Part shown: piece by piece, positions 45,791 through 54,873 of the stretch
How the letters are laid out: each line of letters opens with the position of its first letter
Position numbering within the stretch: position 1 is the first letter of the stretch
Assembly (NCBI GenBank): GCA_032139905.1
Contig: JAQJDB010000006.1
Coordinates: 1 to 64,000, forward strand
DNA from: Nitrospira sp. MA-1
GTDB lineage: Bacteria; Nitrospirota; Nitrospiria; Nitrospirales; UBA8639
Length of the DNA stretch: 64,000 nt
Reading direction: 5' to 3'
Translations under genes and position numbers: made by a program
Notes under the pieces: model-generated
The model's input: only the letters and a program-made list of their open reading frames with translations
The model's database searches: none
What the model was told of the DNA's origin: nothing

Positions 45791-47224
45791 TCAAGAAGAT
45801 CTTTTGATCAGCAACAATTTAGGCTCGGTCAATTCCTGAATAGCATATCGAACACCTTCTCGCCCTAATCCTGACTGTTTGATTCCTCCATAGGGCATGT
45901 GATCGGCTCGAAAAGTCGGAATTTCATTCACCAGAAGCGCACCGACTTCTAATCGTGAGTATGCCTGATACATCGCATCGATGTTGCTGGTGAATATTCC
46001 TGTTTGGAGGCCGAAATCAGAATCATTGTGAAGGGCAAATGCTTCTTCGAGGTTTGCATAGGGCGTGACAGTGACCACTGGACCGAAAATTTCTTCGCAA
46101 CAGACCTTCATGTTGTTGCTGACGTGAGTCAGAACTGCAGGTTCAATGAATGAATCCTTTCGCGTTCCGCCGGTCATGACTCTTGCCCCTTGCGAAACGG
46201 CTTCTTGGATCCATGCCTCCACTCGGCGTGCGGCTTGTTCGCTAATGAGGGGACCGACGACAATGTTCTCGAGCGAGGGATCGCCCATCGGCAATAATCG
46301 AACGCGGTCGACAAAGGCCTTAAGAAAGTCGTCGTACCGCGATTCATGAACGAAAATTCGTTGCACAGAAATGCAGGTTTGTCCGGCATATCCGTACCCT
46401 CCCGCCACGCAACGGTCTATGGCTACATCGAGATTGGCGTCCGGTTCTATGATCACCCCGGCATTGCCTCCGAGTTCCAGTAGAACCCGTTTGTATCCGG
46501 CTTTTCCTTTCAGCATCCATCCAATCGTCATAGAGCCGGTAAAACTCAAGGCTTGAAAGTTGGGATGGATCACCATCTGTTCTGCCAGGGTATTGGAACA
46601 GGGGATGATCGTCAGCATTTCCGGAGGCAGTTCCGTCGTCAAAAAAACTTCTCCCAACATGAGCGAAGTTAATGGGGTTTGCGGGGCTGGTTTCAATACC
46701 ATCGCGTTCCCCGCCGCTAGGCAAGGGGCCACTTTGTGGGCTACCAGATTGAGAGGGAAATTAAATGGGGTAATGCCAAGAACCGTTCCGATCGGGAAGC
46801 GTGTGACAGATCCTGAGTATGCCTCCCCTCCTGGGGTGAGATCCATCGGCAGGATTTCTCCCGGGATGCGAGTACTTTCCTCTGCGGCCAGGCGAAAAGT
46901 CTGAATGGCTCGGTCGACTTCACGCCGTGCGTCGGAAATTGGCTTGCCAGCCTCCTGACAAATTGTGGACGCAAATTCTTCCCGTCTAGTGGATAGGCCG
47001 GTCGCGATGTGCAGGAGCGCCTTTGCTCTGGCATGTGCCGGTATTCTGGCACATTCGGATGAGACCTGTTTGGCGGAGTTGGTGACCTGGTGTATATGCT
47101 CAGGCTCAGCCTGGCAGACCATGGCTAACACCTCATTGGAGTAGGGATTACGTACCGGCTCCGCAGATGGGGTCTTGACCCATTGACCGCCTATAAGGAT
47201 TGGCTTTGCCGTGGCCACAGTCAT
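45791..47224 (-). CDS. Aldehyde dehydrogenase family protein
   Basis: The 477-residue NAD(P)-dependent aldehyde dehydrogenase has the cofactor motifs GITPFNFPLNLVAHKVAPCL and FTGSMTIGWML, the general-base glutamate in VLLELGGNAGV, and the catalytic cysteine in YAGQTCISVQR. The fold and size match the ALDH superfamily. It resembles the lactaldehyde/NADP-GAPDH-like clade (YSGSVTRFPIGTVLG is one such trait), but substrate cannot be set. A zinc-ribbon gene lies upstream in the same direction after only 32 bases. Confidence 0.88.
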   Translation of the reverse strand: MTVATAKPILIGGQWVKTPSAEPVRNPYSNEVLAMVCQAEPEHIHQVTNSAKQVSSECARIPAHARAKALLHIATGLSTRREEFASTICQEAGKPISDARREVDRAIQTFRLAAEESTRIPGEILPMDLTPGGEAYSGSVTRFPIGTVLGITPFNFPLNLVAHKVAPCLAAGNAMVLKPAPQTPLTSLMLGEVFLTTELPPEMLTIIPCSNTLAEQMVIHPNFQALSFTGSMTIGWMLKGKAGYKRVLLELGGNAGVIIEPDANLDVAIDRCVAGGYGYAGQTCISVQRIFVHESRYDDFLKAFVDRVRLLPMGDPSLENIVVGPLISEQAARRVEAWIQEAVSQGARVMTGGTRKDSFIEPAVLTHVSNNMKVCCEEIFGPVVTVTPYANLEEAFALHNDSDFGLQTGIFTSNIDAMYQAYSRLEVGALLVNEIPTFRADHMPYGGIKQSGLGREGVRYAIQELTEPKLLLIKRSS

Positions 47225-47256
47225 GAGTAGGTGAGAACCTCGTGAAATAGAGGTGA

Positions 47257-47517
47257 TTAGATTGATGAAGGTGGCTGGTCAGAACCGGGATCAGACGAGG
47301 AAGGCAAATGTTCGGCTTTCTGAATGAGATTTTCCGTTCCCCATTCCTTGATCGCGTCTAAACTAAACGGTTCGAATGCGGCAATGGCTCCGCAACTCGG
47401 ACACCCGTCGACCGGCATCTTGGCTTTGAATACTTCATCAAAACAGGTTAAGCACACAAATAAGTCCGGTTCACCTTGTGCGCATTCAACAGGCCAGAAA
47501 GATTGGGATTCAGTCAT
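47257..47517 (-). CDS. Small zinc-ribbon protein, 86 residues
   Basis: The protein has two CxxC pairs, CLTC and CPSC, 17 residues apart, so it very likely binds one zinc ion. The rest is short and acidic with a disordered C-terminus (PSSSDPGSDQPPSSI). I do not recognise a family. It is encoded upstream of the aldehyde dehydrogenase gene on the same strand, so the two may be co-transcribed. Confidence 0.65.
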   Translation of the reverse strand: MTESQSFWPVECAQGEPDLFVCLTCFDEVFKAKMPVDGCPSCGAIAAFEPFSLDAIKEWGTENLIQKAEHLPSSSDPGSDQPPSSI

Positions 47518-47689
47518 GACATCAAACCCGTCCTCTGAGTTAAAACATGAATGTCAAAATTACCTGTGCAAATGTACACCTAATCACGCTGTCAGATCAA
47601 TGAGGAATTGCGTGGAGAGCGAATGAATGAAGGATTTATGTCTCTTCGATGTGAGTAGAGGACGGTACCGGTAAAAAAATCGAGGAGGT

Positions 47690-48337
47690 TCAGGCTCCAT
47701 GAAGCGTGAGCAACTTATCAATTTCTTCCTTGAATGTCTCATAGGGAAAGGCCCCTGGAATTAAAATGAGATGAGGATCTTCCGGAAGGGTTGTGGGAAA
47801 GAGGACGAATGCCGGCGTGCCACGAATTCCTAAGGATCCGGCATCCTGTAAATCCTTCTCAATATCTTTCAAATAGCGATGGGAAGCCAGGCATTCAGAA
47901 AATTGCTCGACGTGGAGGTTGAGGTCCTTGGCATATTGCTTGAGATTATCCGGAGCCAACTGGCCATCACTGTTAAAAAGACGATCATGCATTGGCCAAT
48001 AGGCATTCTGCTCTCCTGCGCATCGGGCCGCATCGGCTGCCCGGAGTGGGCTTCCCATGCCTCGAGGGAAGTCCCGATAGACAAACCGCACTTTTCCGGT
48101 CTCAATATACTCTGAAAGCAATTTGGGAAAGGTCTCATGAAAAAACTTTTCGCAAAACCCACAAGTAAAATCCGAGTATTCCAGCAGGGTGATCGGAGCC
48201 TTAGGATCCCCTCGCACCACATCATCATCCTGGATTAAAAAATCCGGAGTTTTCCCATGAGTCATGGGACTGATGAGCAGGGTGCCGAGAAGGATCGCGA
48301 AGGCTATGGTGGATTTGAGGGACTGGCCAATATTCAT
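47690..48337 (-). CDS. DsbA-like thioredoxin-fold protein
   Basis: The roughly 215-residue exported protein has a signal peptide (KSTIAFAILLGTLLISPM, cut near THG) and a thioredoxin fold with a CGFC active site in YSDFTCGFCEKFFHETFP. The domain matches the DsbA/DSBA-like and protein-disulfide isomerase families, with cis-Pro loop in SLGIRGTPAFVLF. It acts in the periplasm. The start at 48337 has GGGAG 5 bases upstream; the reading frame extends to 48433 but without a sensible signal. Confidence 0.85.
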   Translation of the reverse strand: MNIGQSLKSTIAFAILLGTLLISPMTHGKTPDFLIQDDDVVRGDPKAPITLLEYSDFTCGFCEKFFHETFPKLLSEYIETGKVRFVYRDFPRGMGSPLRAADAARCAGEQNAYWPMHDRLFNSDGQLAPDNLKQYAKDLNLHVEQFSECLASHRYLKDIEKDLQDAGSLGIRGTPAFVLFPTTLPEDPHLILIPGAFPYETFKEEIDKLLTLHGA

Positions 48338-48416
48338 CATCACTCCCTTACCAATATTGTTGCATTCCTGACGGACCATGTCGAGATAAGAAGTTGGTCG
48401 TCTGCCAGGTGTTGAA

Positions 48417-49511
48417 TTACCTGCGACGGGCACTTTCCAGAAGTCCCATCATCAGAAGTGGCCAGACCACTGTGGCATCACTCAAAACCTCAGCAAACAT
48501 CCCGCCCTCTTTTCTTGGCACAAATTTTCCCCATGATACACCCTCCTCATACGTGCATCCGCTGAGGCCACCCCAGTAGTCGGGCTCCGGGCAAATGCGA
48601 ACACCATACTGGTATCGCGGAGGGGTTAATTGTGTACCCATCCGGAGATTGAGAATCTCGATGTAGGGGGGCGTTTGTTGCGCCCAATTCCGGGGAACGC
48701 CGCCACCAATGGTGAAAATCCCTAGCCGTTTGGCAGACAGCAGCTTTTCCGTATAACTATTGAGGTCCAAGAATGGATTAAACGCCGGACGAGATTGCTG
48801 TAAAAGCTGCCAGGTTTCCTGATCGGAGAGATCGGGTGGAGGTTGGGCTTGAGATTGTCGTTTTTCCCTCATCGCCCAAATGGAGACATCCAGCCCCATT
48901 TCAGAATCGGTAAATGCAGGGATATAGACCGGGACACCCTGCTCATAGGCACTTTTTAAAATACCTGGGCCTTCGTAATCGTCGTGGAGGGTTTTCCCGA
49001 TTTCTCGAGTCAGGATTTCCGAGGAGATGGGGGTTTCCGGAGTCATCCGCTTTAAGGTTTGACTGACGACCCGTTCGACGTGGTTGAGATTTGTTTCCAT
49101 CTCCAGCGTGTCGTAGACCCGGTTATACCCTTTTTCATAGAGCTCGGTATCCGTCATGGATGGGTGATACTTATAGTGCGTTTTACCTACGGCTTCGCTC
49201 AGGCCATGAGCAATCAATGCCCCTGTGGATACAACGGCCTGCACCATGTTTCGGTCGATCATGCTGCAGATAATCTTTCCCATTTTTGCAATGGTCATGG
49301 CCCCGGACAAGGTCAAGATCACAGTACAATCAGGATCCTCGACCATTTTTTTTAAAATCTCAAAGGCATCGCCAAGACGGCGCCCGCCAAAGGCCGTTTT
49401 TTTCATGGCCGCCAGAAGATCGGAAAAAGATTCAATCGCTTCCGGATCCAGAGCCTCCAGGGCTTCCAGCCCGTCGCTTTCGCCATCGTGAAAAGTTCTC
49501 GTCGTCATCAC
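48417..49511 (-). CDS. Deoxyhypusine synthase-like protein (bacterial DHS family)
   Basis: The 364-residue protein is of the deoxyhypusine synthase family. It shows LTLSGAMTIAKMGKIICSMI near the NAD site, LNLRMGTQ, and a late SWGKFVPRKEGG, in which the lysine aligns with the catalytic lysine of DHS (WGK). Bacteria generally lack the DHS substrate eIF5A; bacterial homologs act on polyamines such as spermidine or agmatine-derived ones. The exact reaction here is not known. A DsbA-like gene follows on the same strand; the reading frames overlap only if its longest start is used. Confidence 0.85.
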   Translation of the reverse strand: MMTTRTFHDGESDGLEALEALDPEAIESFSDLLAAMKKTAFGGRRLGDAFEILKKMVEDPDCTVILTLSGAMTIAKMGKIICSMIDRNMVQAVVSTGALIAHGLSEAVGKTHYKYHPSMTDTELYEKGYNRVYDTLEMETNLNHVERVVSQTLKRMTPETPISSEILTREIGKTLHDDYEGPGILKSAYEQGVPVYIPAFTDSEMGLDVSIWAMREKRQSQAQPPPDLSDQETWQLLQQSRPAFNPFLDLNSYTEKLLSAKRLGIFTIGGGVPRNWAQQTPPYIEILNLRMGTQLTPPRYQYGVRICPEPDYWGGLSGCTYEEGVSWGKFVPRKEGGMFAEVLSDATVVWPLLMMGLLESARRR

Positions 49512-49626
49512 AGATCCTTACGGCATAGATTAAAGAAATAACCAGACGGGAGTACGAGGAGTCTGATTCTAACGGGTGCGAATGCGAACAACCAGGAAGG
49601 GGGCGAACGTCCGTTCCTATAGAAAT

Positions 49627-49704
49627 TGGTGATCCCAACGGGATTTGAACCCGTGTCTGCACCTTGAGAGGGTGCCGTCCTAGACCAGCCTAGACGATGG
49701 GACC
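49627..49704 (-). tRNA. tRNA-Glu (anticodon CUC)
   Basis: The reverse complement folds as a tRNA: acceptor GGTCCCA pairs with TGGGATC, followed by ACCA, with the CCA encoded. The anticodon stem GCACC/GGTGC closes the loop CTCTCAA, giving anticodon CUC, which reads GAG (Glu). The T-arm carries GGTTCAAATCC, a standard T-loop. Confidence 0.95.
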
Positions 49705-49885
49705 AGTCTGAGTCTGTTCGTTACTTGATATTTGTTTTTTCTGCCCTTACCAGGGATGCCCGAAATGTACCATTAGGGACTTATTGCATGCAATGAAAAA
49801 ACGGCGGATGCATGGGCCAAGAATGTAAATCACCAGTGTTGACTAGGGAGAACACGGTCGCAAGAACAAAAAAATGTATCTTAAA

Positions 49886-50290
49886 TCAGATATCAGAGGA
49901 TGGAGAGGCCGTTGTCTGGACGGTTAATAGGCCTCGCATGAAGGGATGGAGTCCACAATGGTAAGGATAGCGACCAGGGGCTAACCGGGTTAAGACATAC
50001 TGATTTTCGGGACGAATGACTCCTGAGTCAAATGAGCATCGTGAACGGGACTGACAGTCGTCTGCGACAATGGAATGGGCTTCACCTGTGTTATTTTTCC
50101 ACGTGAGGGCGGTATCCAAGCGGATCATCAGGTGGTTGGGAGAAAAAAATGGGGGTGCTGATTGAATATCAATCTGTGGAGAAGAGGCCCACAACATTGG
50201 TTGCGTGGAAACGGGGAATAGCAGAAGGACCAGGAAGCAGAGCAGTTGACTCATTTGAAGGAATGTTCTGAATGAACAAAGTAATGTCAT
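49886..50290 (-). CDS. Exported cupredoxin (plastocyanin-like)
   Basis: The roughly 134-residue protein has an N-terminal signal helix (LLCFLVLLLFPVST) and a plastocyanin-like domain. Probable copper ligands are His in AHSIVADDC, Cys and His in YPYHCGLHPFM, and Met in the last. The residue pair YPYHCGLHPFMRG is the classical H-x-C-x4-H/M box of small blue copper proteins. It is likely a periplasmic electron carrier. The start at 50290 has GAGGG 12 bases upstream. It lies just downstream of the protease gene, same strand. Confidence 0.8.
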   Translation of the reverse strand: MTLLCSFRTFLQMSQLLCFLVLLLFPVSTQPMLWASSPQIDIQSAPPFFSPNHLMIRLDTALTWKNNTGEAHSIVADDCQSRSRCSFDSGVIRPENQYVLTRLAPGRYPYHCGLHPFMRGLLTVQTTASPSSDI

Positions 50291-50347
50291 GGTTTGTTCG
50301 GCCCTCAAGTGGTCAGGTCTGGCGAAGGAGAGCCTCCGGCCCTTTCG

Positions 50348-51904
50348 CTATGGTTTGATGGTCAGGAAAATGGCCCCTTTTCCGCGCTGCAAGAGCACTA
50401 AGACGGAGGTTCCAGTTTCCAATCGCTTCACAAGCTGTTCGAAATCCCTCACGGACCCAATGGGAGAGCGATTCAGTTCCAATATCACATCACCCGGTTG
50501 AACGCCGGCCCGTTCAGCCGGAGAGTTCGGGGCAATTTGGGTCACGACTACACCCTGACCATCTCGTGTTTGTCCGGGCTGGACGGGTTCTACAGAAAGC
50601 CCTGAAAGGGCGTGGTTACCTGAGACCGAACTAGGAGACTCTCCTGTCAATCCTGCAGTATCTTTAGGCATTTCAGTGATGGAAACCGAGAGATTGACAA
50701 TTTTTCCGTTTCGCCACACTTCAAGGGGAATGGAGCTCTCCGGTGTCGTCTCGGCTACAAGTGTGCGCAAATGGTTCGGATCTTTCACGGTGACACCATT
50801 GTAGGTGCGGATGATATCGCCACGTTTCAATCCGGCTTGTCCTGCAGGGCTTTCGCTAAACACATCACCCACCAATGCGCCCTGGGTATCAGGCACATCA
50901 AATTGGGTTGCGAGGTCTTGGGATAATTCCTGAATCGACACGCCCAGCCACCCACGAATGACTTTCCCATGCCCGATCAGGCTTTGCATCACACTTTTTA
51001 CCATTTGGCTGGGGATGGCAAAGCCAATGCCCATGTAGCCGCCTGTTCTGGAAAAAATGGCGGTATTTATACCAATGAGTTGGCCCTGCAGATTGACGAG
51101 AGCACCTCCAGAATTGCCTGGATTAATGGCGGCATCGGTTTGAATGAAATTTTCATAGTCGACAATGCCGACATTGGCCCGGCCCACGGCGCTAATAATT
51201 CCCATCGTAACGGTTTGATTCAACCCAAAGGGGTTGCCGACCGCCAGGACCAATTCTCCAACTTCCAGTGCCACAGAGTTTCCCCAAGGTAAGGTAGATA
51301 ATCCGGTGGCTTCAATCTTGATCACCGCTAAATCGGTTTTGGGATCGGTGCCAATCAGTGTCGCCGGAAGTTTCCGTTTATCTCCTAAGAGGACCATTAA
51401 GTCATCGGCCTGTTCCACGACGTGATTATTGGTGACGATGTATCCGTCATCGCTGACAATCACTCCGGAGCCTAAGCCTTGCTCCTGCCGTTCGCGTGGT
51501 TGTTTAAACCGCCGCTCAAATTCCTCTCCAAAAAACCTCCGGAAAAATGGATCTTCAAGCAGGGGATTCGTGCCTTGAGATTGGACGGTGCGTTTGGTCG
51601 CGGAGATATTCACGACCGAGGCCATAGCCTCTTTGGCGATTTTAACAAAGGTTTCGTTGGAGGCTAGAAGAGGGGTGGATGCCTTAACCACGGGAGACGA
51701 ATCAGCTGCATGGACGACCGCAACAGGCACATCGGTTCCATTTGGGGCTGCGGTTATGGATGGGGGAGGCTCAGCAGGGGTGGAGGATGGAGCCTGGGAG
51801 CATTGAATCTGGGTGACTCCAAGGAGGCCCACCGCAATCGCGACCACCCAAATATGGTATCTGTTTCTCCCAGGGGATGTTTTCCCCGGATATTGTCCTC
51901 TCAT
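50348..51904 (-). CDS. degP: DegP/Do-type periplasmic serine protease
   Basis: The 518-residue protein begins with a hydrophobic anchor (IWVVAIAVGLLGVTQIQC) whose cysteine is not in a clean lipobox. The trypsin-like domain has the catalytic triad His161 in IVTNNHVVE, Asp191 in KTDLAVI, and Ser265 in INPGNSGGALV. Two PDZ domains follow (about residues 315-395 and 430-510; GWLGVSIQEL and PNSPAERAGVQPGDVIL). It is a typical DegP/DegQ/MucD protein for periplasmic protein quality control. ATG 51904 has AGGAAAAGGA upstream. Confidence 0.92.
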   Translation of the reverse strand: MRGQYPGKTSPGRNRYHIWVVAIAVGLLGVTQIQCSQAPSSTPAEPPPSITAAPNGTDVPVAVVHAADSSPVVKASTPLLASNETFVKIAKEAMASVVNISATKRTVQSQGTNPLLEDPFFRRFFGEEFERRFKQPRERQEQGLGSGVIVSDDGYIVTNNHVVEQADDLMVLLGDKRKLPATLIGTDPKTDLAVIKIEATGLSTLPWGNSVALEVGELVLAVGNPFGLNQTVTMGIISAVGRANVGIVDYENFIQTDAAINPGNSGGALVNLQGQLIGINTAIFSRTGGYMGIGFAIPSQMVKSVMQSLIGHGKVIRGWLGVSIQELSQDLATQFDVPDTQGALVGDVFSESPAGQAGLKRGDIIRTYNGVTVKDPNHLRTLVAETTPESSIPLEVWRNGKIVNLSVSITEMPKDTAGLTGESPSSVSGNHALSGLSVEPVQPGQTRDGQGVVVTQIAPNSPAERAGVQPGDVILELNRSPIGSVRDFEQLVKRLETGTSVLVLLQRGKGAIFLTIKP

Positions 51905-52051
51905 GCAGAATTCCTTTTCCTTATGTTGGTGAGGAGAGTCATCAAACGCAAATTGTTGATTTCGGGAGCCTTGTCCCTGCTCAGGATGCAAGGGTGCTGG
52001 CATTTAACGGCCACCAAAATTCTTTTTATTTTACCAAAAAAGCCCCCTGAC

Positions 52052-52753
52052 TCAAGATGCGCGATGGAGCATTGGACCACTATTCGTGCCTGTAATCACC
52101 AAGGATGTCATCATCAGGAAGAGCCCAGATTCAACTACCCCCGGAATTTGACTGATGGATGAATCGAGTGCGGAAGGGTCGTTAATTTCAGGAATTTGGA
52201 GATCCGCTATATAATGGCCATTGTCTGTGAGAAAAGGCTGGCCGTCTTTGTAACGCAAAGGTGAAGGCCATCCCAGATTCTCAAGATGCCGTTGAGTTGT
52301 TCGCCAGCCAAATGGCACAATCTCAACTGGTAAGGGAAAAGGAAGTCCAAGATGGGGCACCTGTTTAGCCTGATCCACAATAACAATGAATTGCCGAGCA
52401 GCGTTCGCCACAATTTTTTCCCGCATTAACGCCCCTCCTCCTCCTTTTATCAGATTCAGTTGAGGGTCGACCTGATCGGCGCCATCCACCGCCACATCAA
52501 TGTCCCAGGTTTCCTCATCGTTCAGTAAAGGAATACCCAATTGTTTGGCATAGACCGCTGTGGCTTCTGAGGTTGGCACGCCACGGACTCGTAATCCTTG
52601 TTGGACGCGCTGCCCTAAGGCCGCCAAAAAATGATGGACCGTGGAACCGGTGCCGAGTCCCAAGATCTGCCCATCATGTATAAATTCCAGGGCTTTCAGT
52701 GCGGCTTGGGCTTTTTGTTGATCGGGTGTCAATGGCGTCGATGAAGATGACAT
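52052..52753 (-). CDS. rpiA: Ribose-5-phosphate isomerase A
   Basis: The 233-residue protein is RpiA, which interconverts ribose-5-phosphate and ribulose-5-phosphate. Motifs: LGLGTGSTVHHFLAALG (substrate-phosphate loop), TSEATAVYAKQLGIPL, VDGADQVDPQLNLIKGGGGA (catalytic Asp and Lys) and MREKIVANAARQFIVIVD. It is cytoplasmic. It lies immediately downstream of the glucokinase gene, separated by about 155 bases. Confidence 0.93.
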   Translation of the reverse strand: MSSSSTPLTPDQQKAQAALKALEFIHDGQILGLGTGSTVHHFLAALGQRVQQGLRVRGVPTSEATAVYAKQLGIPLLNDEETWDIDVAVDGADQVDPQLNLIKGGGGALMREKIVANAARQFIVIVDQAKQVPHLGLPFPLPVEIVPFGWRTTQRHLENLGWPSPLRYKDGQPFLTDNGHYIADLQIPEINDPSALDSSISQIPGVVESGLFLMMTSLVITGTNSGPMLHRAS

Positions 52754-52908
52754 AGAGGGTCTTACTCACGAGAATTATTCAATGGCAAACGACCGAATAC
52801 GATTGGTTAGAAAAAAACAGATGAAGAGATCTGACATCATTGCATCGGATTGAGGAGGGAGGTTGTGAGTCCTGACGAATGCCCAGGAGAGGTTTTGAAT
52901 CCATGCTA

Positions 52909-53970
52909 TTAGCCGGCCATGCGGGCAGCGAGGGAGGCCGCTCCGAGCAACGCGGTATGGGGATTCAAAATCACCCGAACGGGTACCTTGGCCAGTAATC
53001 GTTTGTACCGGCCTTTTGCCAGAAAGGCTTTCATAAAAGTGTCTTCTCGTAAGGCTGATATGATTTTTGGGGCAATGCCCCCGCCAAGATAGACGCCGCC
53101 CATTGCCAGGGTTTTGAGTGCCATATTGCCGGCTTCGGCCCCGTAAATAGAGACGAAGAGCTGGAGGGCTTCTTTGCAAATATCCGGTTTACCCGTCAAT
53201 CCGGCTTCCGTAATCAATGCTGCGGGATCGCCGGTGGGAAGCTTTTCGGCAAACCAGGTGGGCTCGTTTTTCTTGGTGTCCCGGAAAAATTGATAAATGC
53301 TATGGAGCCCGGGCCCGGAAAGAACCCGTTCGTAACTCACATGTAAATAGCTGGTGCGCAAATACCGCAGCAGATCGATCTCCAGATCGTTATTGGGTGC
53401 GAAATCCGAATGTCCCCCCTCGGACGGACAGATGTGATAATCCTTCCCTGTCCACAGCAACAGCGATTCTCCCAGACCTGTTCCAGCGGCCAATAACACC
53501 TTTGTGCCGTCAGGTGGGGGAGAAGGAGCGTTCGGGTTGAGATCCTCGAGTTCATCCGGTCGAAGAAGCTGGAGTCCATAGCCGGTGGCTTCCAAATCAT
53601 TTAACAAACGGACATGTGGAATATTCAGGAACTCCGCGAGTTTGTCGCCTTCAATGATCCACGGAATATTTGTGGTTTTGCAGGTATTATTCAAGACCGG
53701 TCCCGGCACCCCAAAACAAGCGGCGGTTAGGGGTCCCAGTGGAGAAGGAGTAGTGGGTTCAGACGAAAGGGCATCGCTGTCGTCCGGGATTTCCTCCGAT
53801 TCGGTGTCGGTAGAAGTCGGTTCTTCCAGAAATTCGGTCAACACTTCCTCGAAAGACTCGTAATCAGCGGTCCAAACCGTATCTTCCCGAATAGGGTCGA
53901 CCCGTTCCTTATCCCAGTCAAACAGGGCCAGGTTGATTTTTGTCCCACCAACATCAGCTGCTAAAATCAT
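52909..53970 (-). CDS. glk: Glucokinase with an acidic insertion
   Basis: The 353-residue protein is a bacterial glucokinase of the ROK-unrelated GlcK (Pfam Glucokinase) family. It has an N-terminal ATP loop ILAADVGGTKINLALFD, a substrate region LLNDLEATGYGL, the glucose site with GTGLGESLLL, and VYLGGGIAPKII at the C-terminus. A stretch of about 30 residues at 52-82 (EEPTSTDTESEEIPDDSD...) is very acidic and not in the family norm. This insert is likely a disordered loop. It stands in the same direction as rpiA and may form a sugar-phosphate pair with it. Confidence 0.9.
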   Translation of the reverse strand: MILAADVGGTKINLALFDWDKERVDPIREDTVWTADYESFEEVLTEFLEEPTSTDTESEEIPDDSDALSSEPTTPSPLGPLTAACFGVPGPVLNNTCKTTNIPWIIEGDKLAEFLNIPHVRLLNDLEATGYGLQLLRPDELEDLNPNAPSPPPDGTKVLLAAGTGLGESLLLWTGKDYHICPSEGGHSDFAPNNDLEIDLLRYLRTSYLHVSYERVLSGPGLHSIYQFFRDTKKNEPTWFAEKLPTGDPAALITEAGLTGKPDICKEALQLFVSIYGAEAGNMALKTLAMGGVYLGGGIAPKIISALREDTFMKAFLAKGRYKRLLAKVPVRVILNPHTALLGAASLAARMAG

Positions 53971-54136
53971 GACTTGTTTCCCGTAAATATTACTTAAAGC
54001 ATCAATTATCAGTCTTGCGGCACCATAGCCCAGGTAAAATACTCAGGGCAAGCCAGAGTCTGGATAGCCTCTCCTGGCAGAGCGGTATGCCAAGGAAAAG
54101 GTCAGAAAATGAGGTGAGAAGGAGACGTTCGCCTAC

Positions 54137-54634
54137 CTAAAGGAACGTCCAGGTTGAAAAGGTGGCCGCCTGTCCGAGCGGGGTTCCATCGGGTTTGCGA
54201 ATGTTCCAAACCGTGGCGCGTTCCACTAAAAACCGTTTTCCGGATCGGGAGATCCGGACTCCACGATAATCAGCAATGAACCCCTTGGTTTTGGCCTGAT
54301 GCAGCATGTGGGCACGTTCTTCACGATTCACAGGCTCGGCCGTGTGCCGGGAGGGCGTATGGGTCAGTTGGTCCCAATCCATTTCCCACAAGGTTAACGC
54401 GGTCCGGTTTCCATAATTGAGGATAGGATCATCCTGCAGTCCATGAGAGACCACCACAAATGGGCAGGTAAACAGGCCTTCCGCCTGTTCCAGTAAAGTA
54501 CCTTCACGGGGAATCAGTTCTTTTTTCAGCCAATAGGCATAACTATCCAACAAGTATTGGGTCCATTCGATTACCCATGGTCTTCGCCAATGATCGGTTA
54601 ACGGATTCATTTGTTTGTCAGTGAGGGGATTCAT
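54137..54634 (-). CDS. MEKHLA-domain protein
   Basis: The 165-residue protein is a single MEKHLA (PAS-like) domain. It has WTQYLLDSYAYWLKKELI, then FTCPFVVVSHGLQDDPILNY, and NRTALTLWEMDWDQLTHTPS, all typical. The family may sense a ligand and is known from plant regulators and bacteria. No output domain is attached. The first residues read MNPLTDKQMNPLTDHW, a small duplication, so the second ATG (54610) could equally be the start. Confidence 0.82.
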   Translation of the reverse strand: MNPLTDKQMNPLTDHWRRPWVIEWTQYLLDSYAYWLKKELIPREGTLLEQAEGLFTCPFVVVSHGLQDDPILNYGNRTALTLWEMDWDQLTHTPSRHTAEPVNREERAHMLHQAKTKGFIADYRGVRISRSGKRFLVERATVWNIRKPDGTPLGQAATFSTWTFL

Positions 54635-54873
54635 ACAGGTGATGATGCGGAGCGTCGAATCAAAAGCAGTGTAATGCTCTTATTTATTCGTTGAAAAGGA
54701 CCAAGCATTACTAATTTTCCAAACCAGCGAAAAGCGCATTCGGGCACAGGGCTGGCAATCATGCATCTTTCAATTCGAAACCATCTGAGGTGGTCCGGTG
54801 GTGGCAATGCTGGGGTATGTTTCCCTGGGCCAGGATGACTTGAATCTAAAAAAGGAACCGGCGCCTTCTTGAT

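Noticed and set aside
45573-45794. 73-codon minus-strand frame between the aldehyde dehydrogenase and decarboxylase genes
   Set aside because: It lacks a ribosome-binding site and any family, so I regard the stretch as a spacer.
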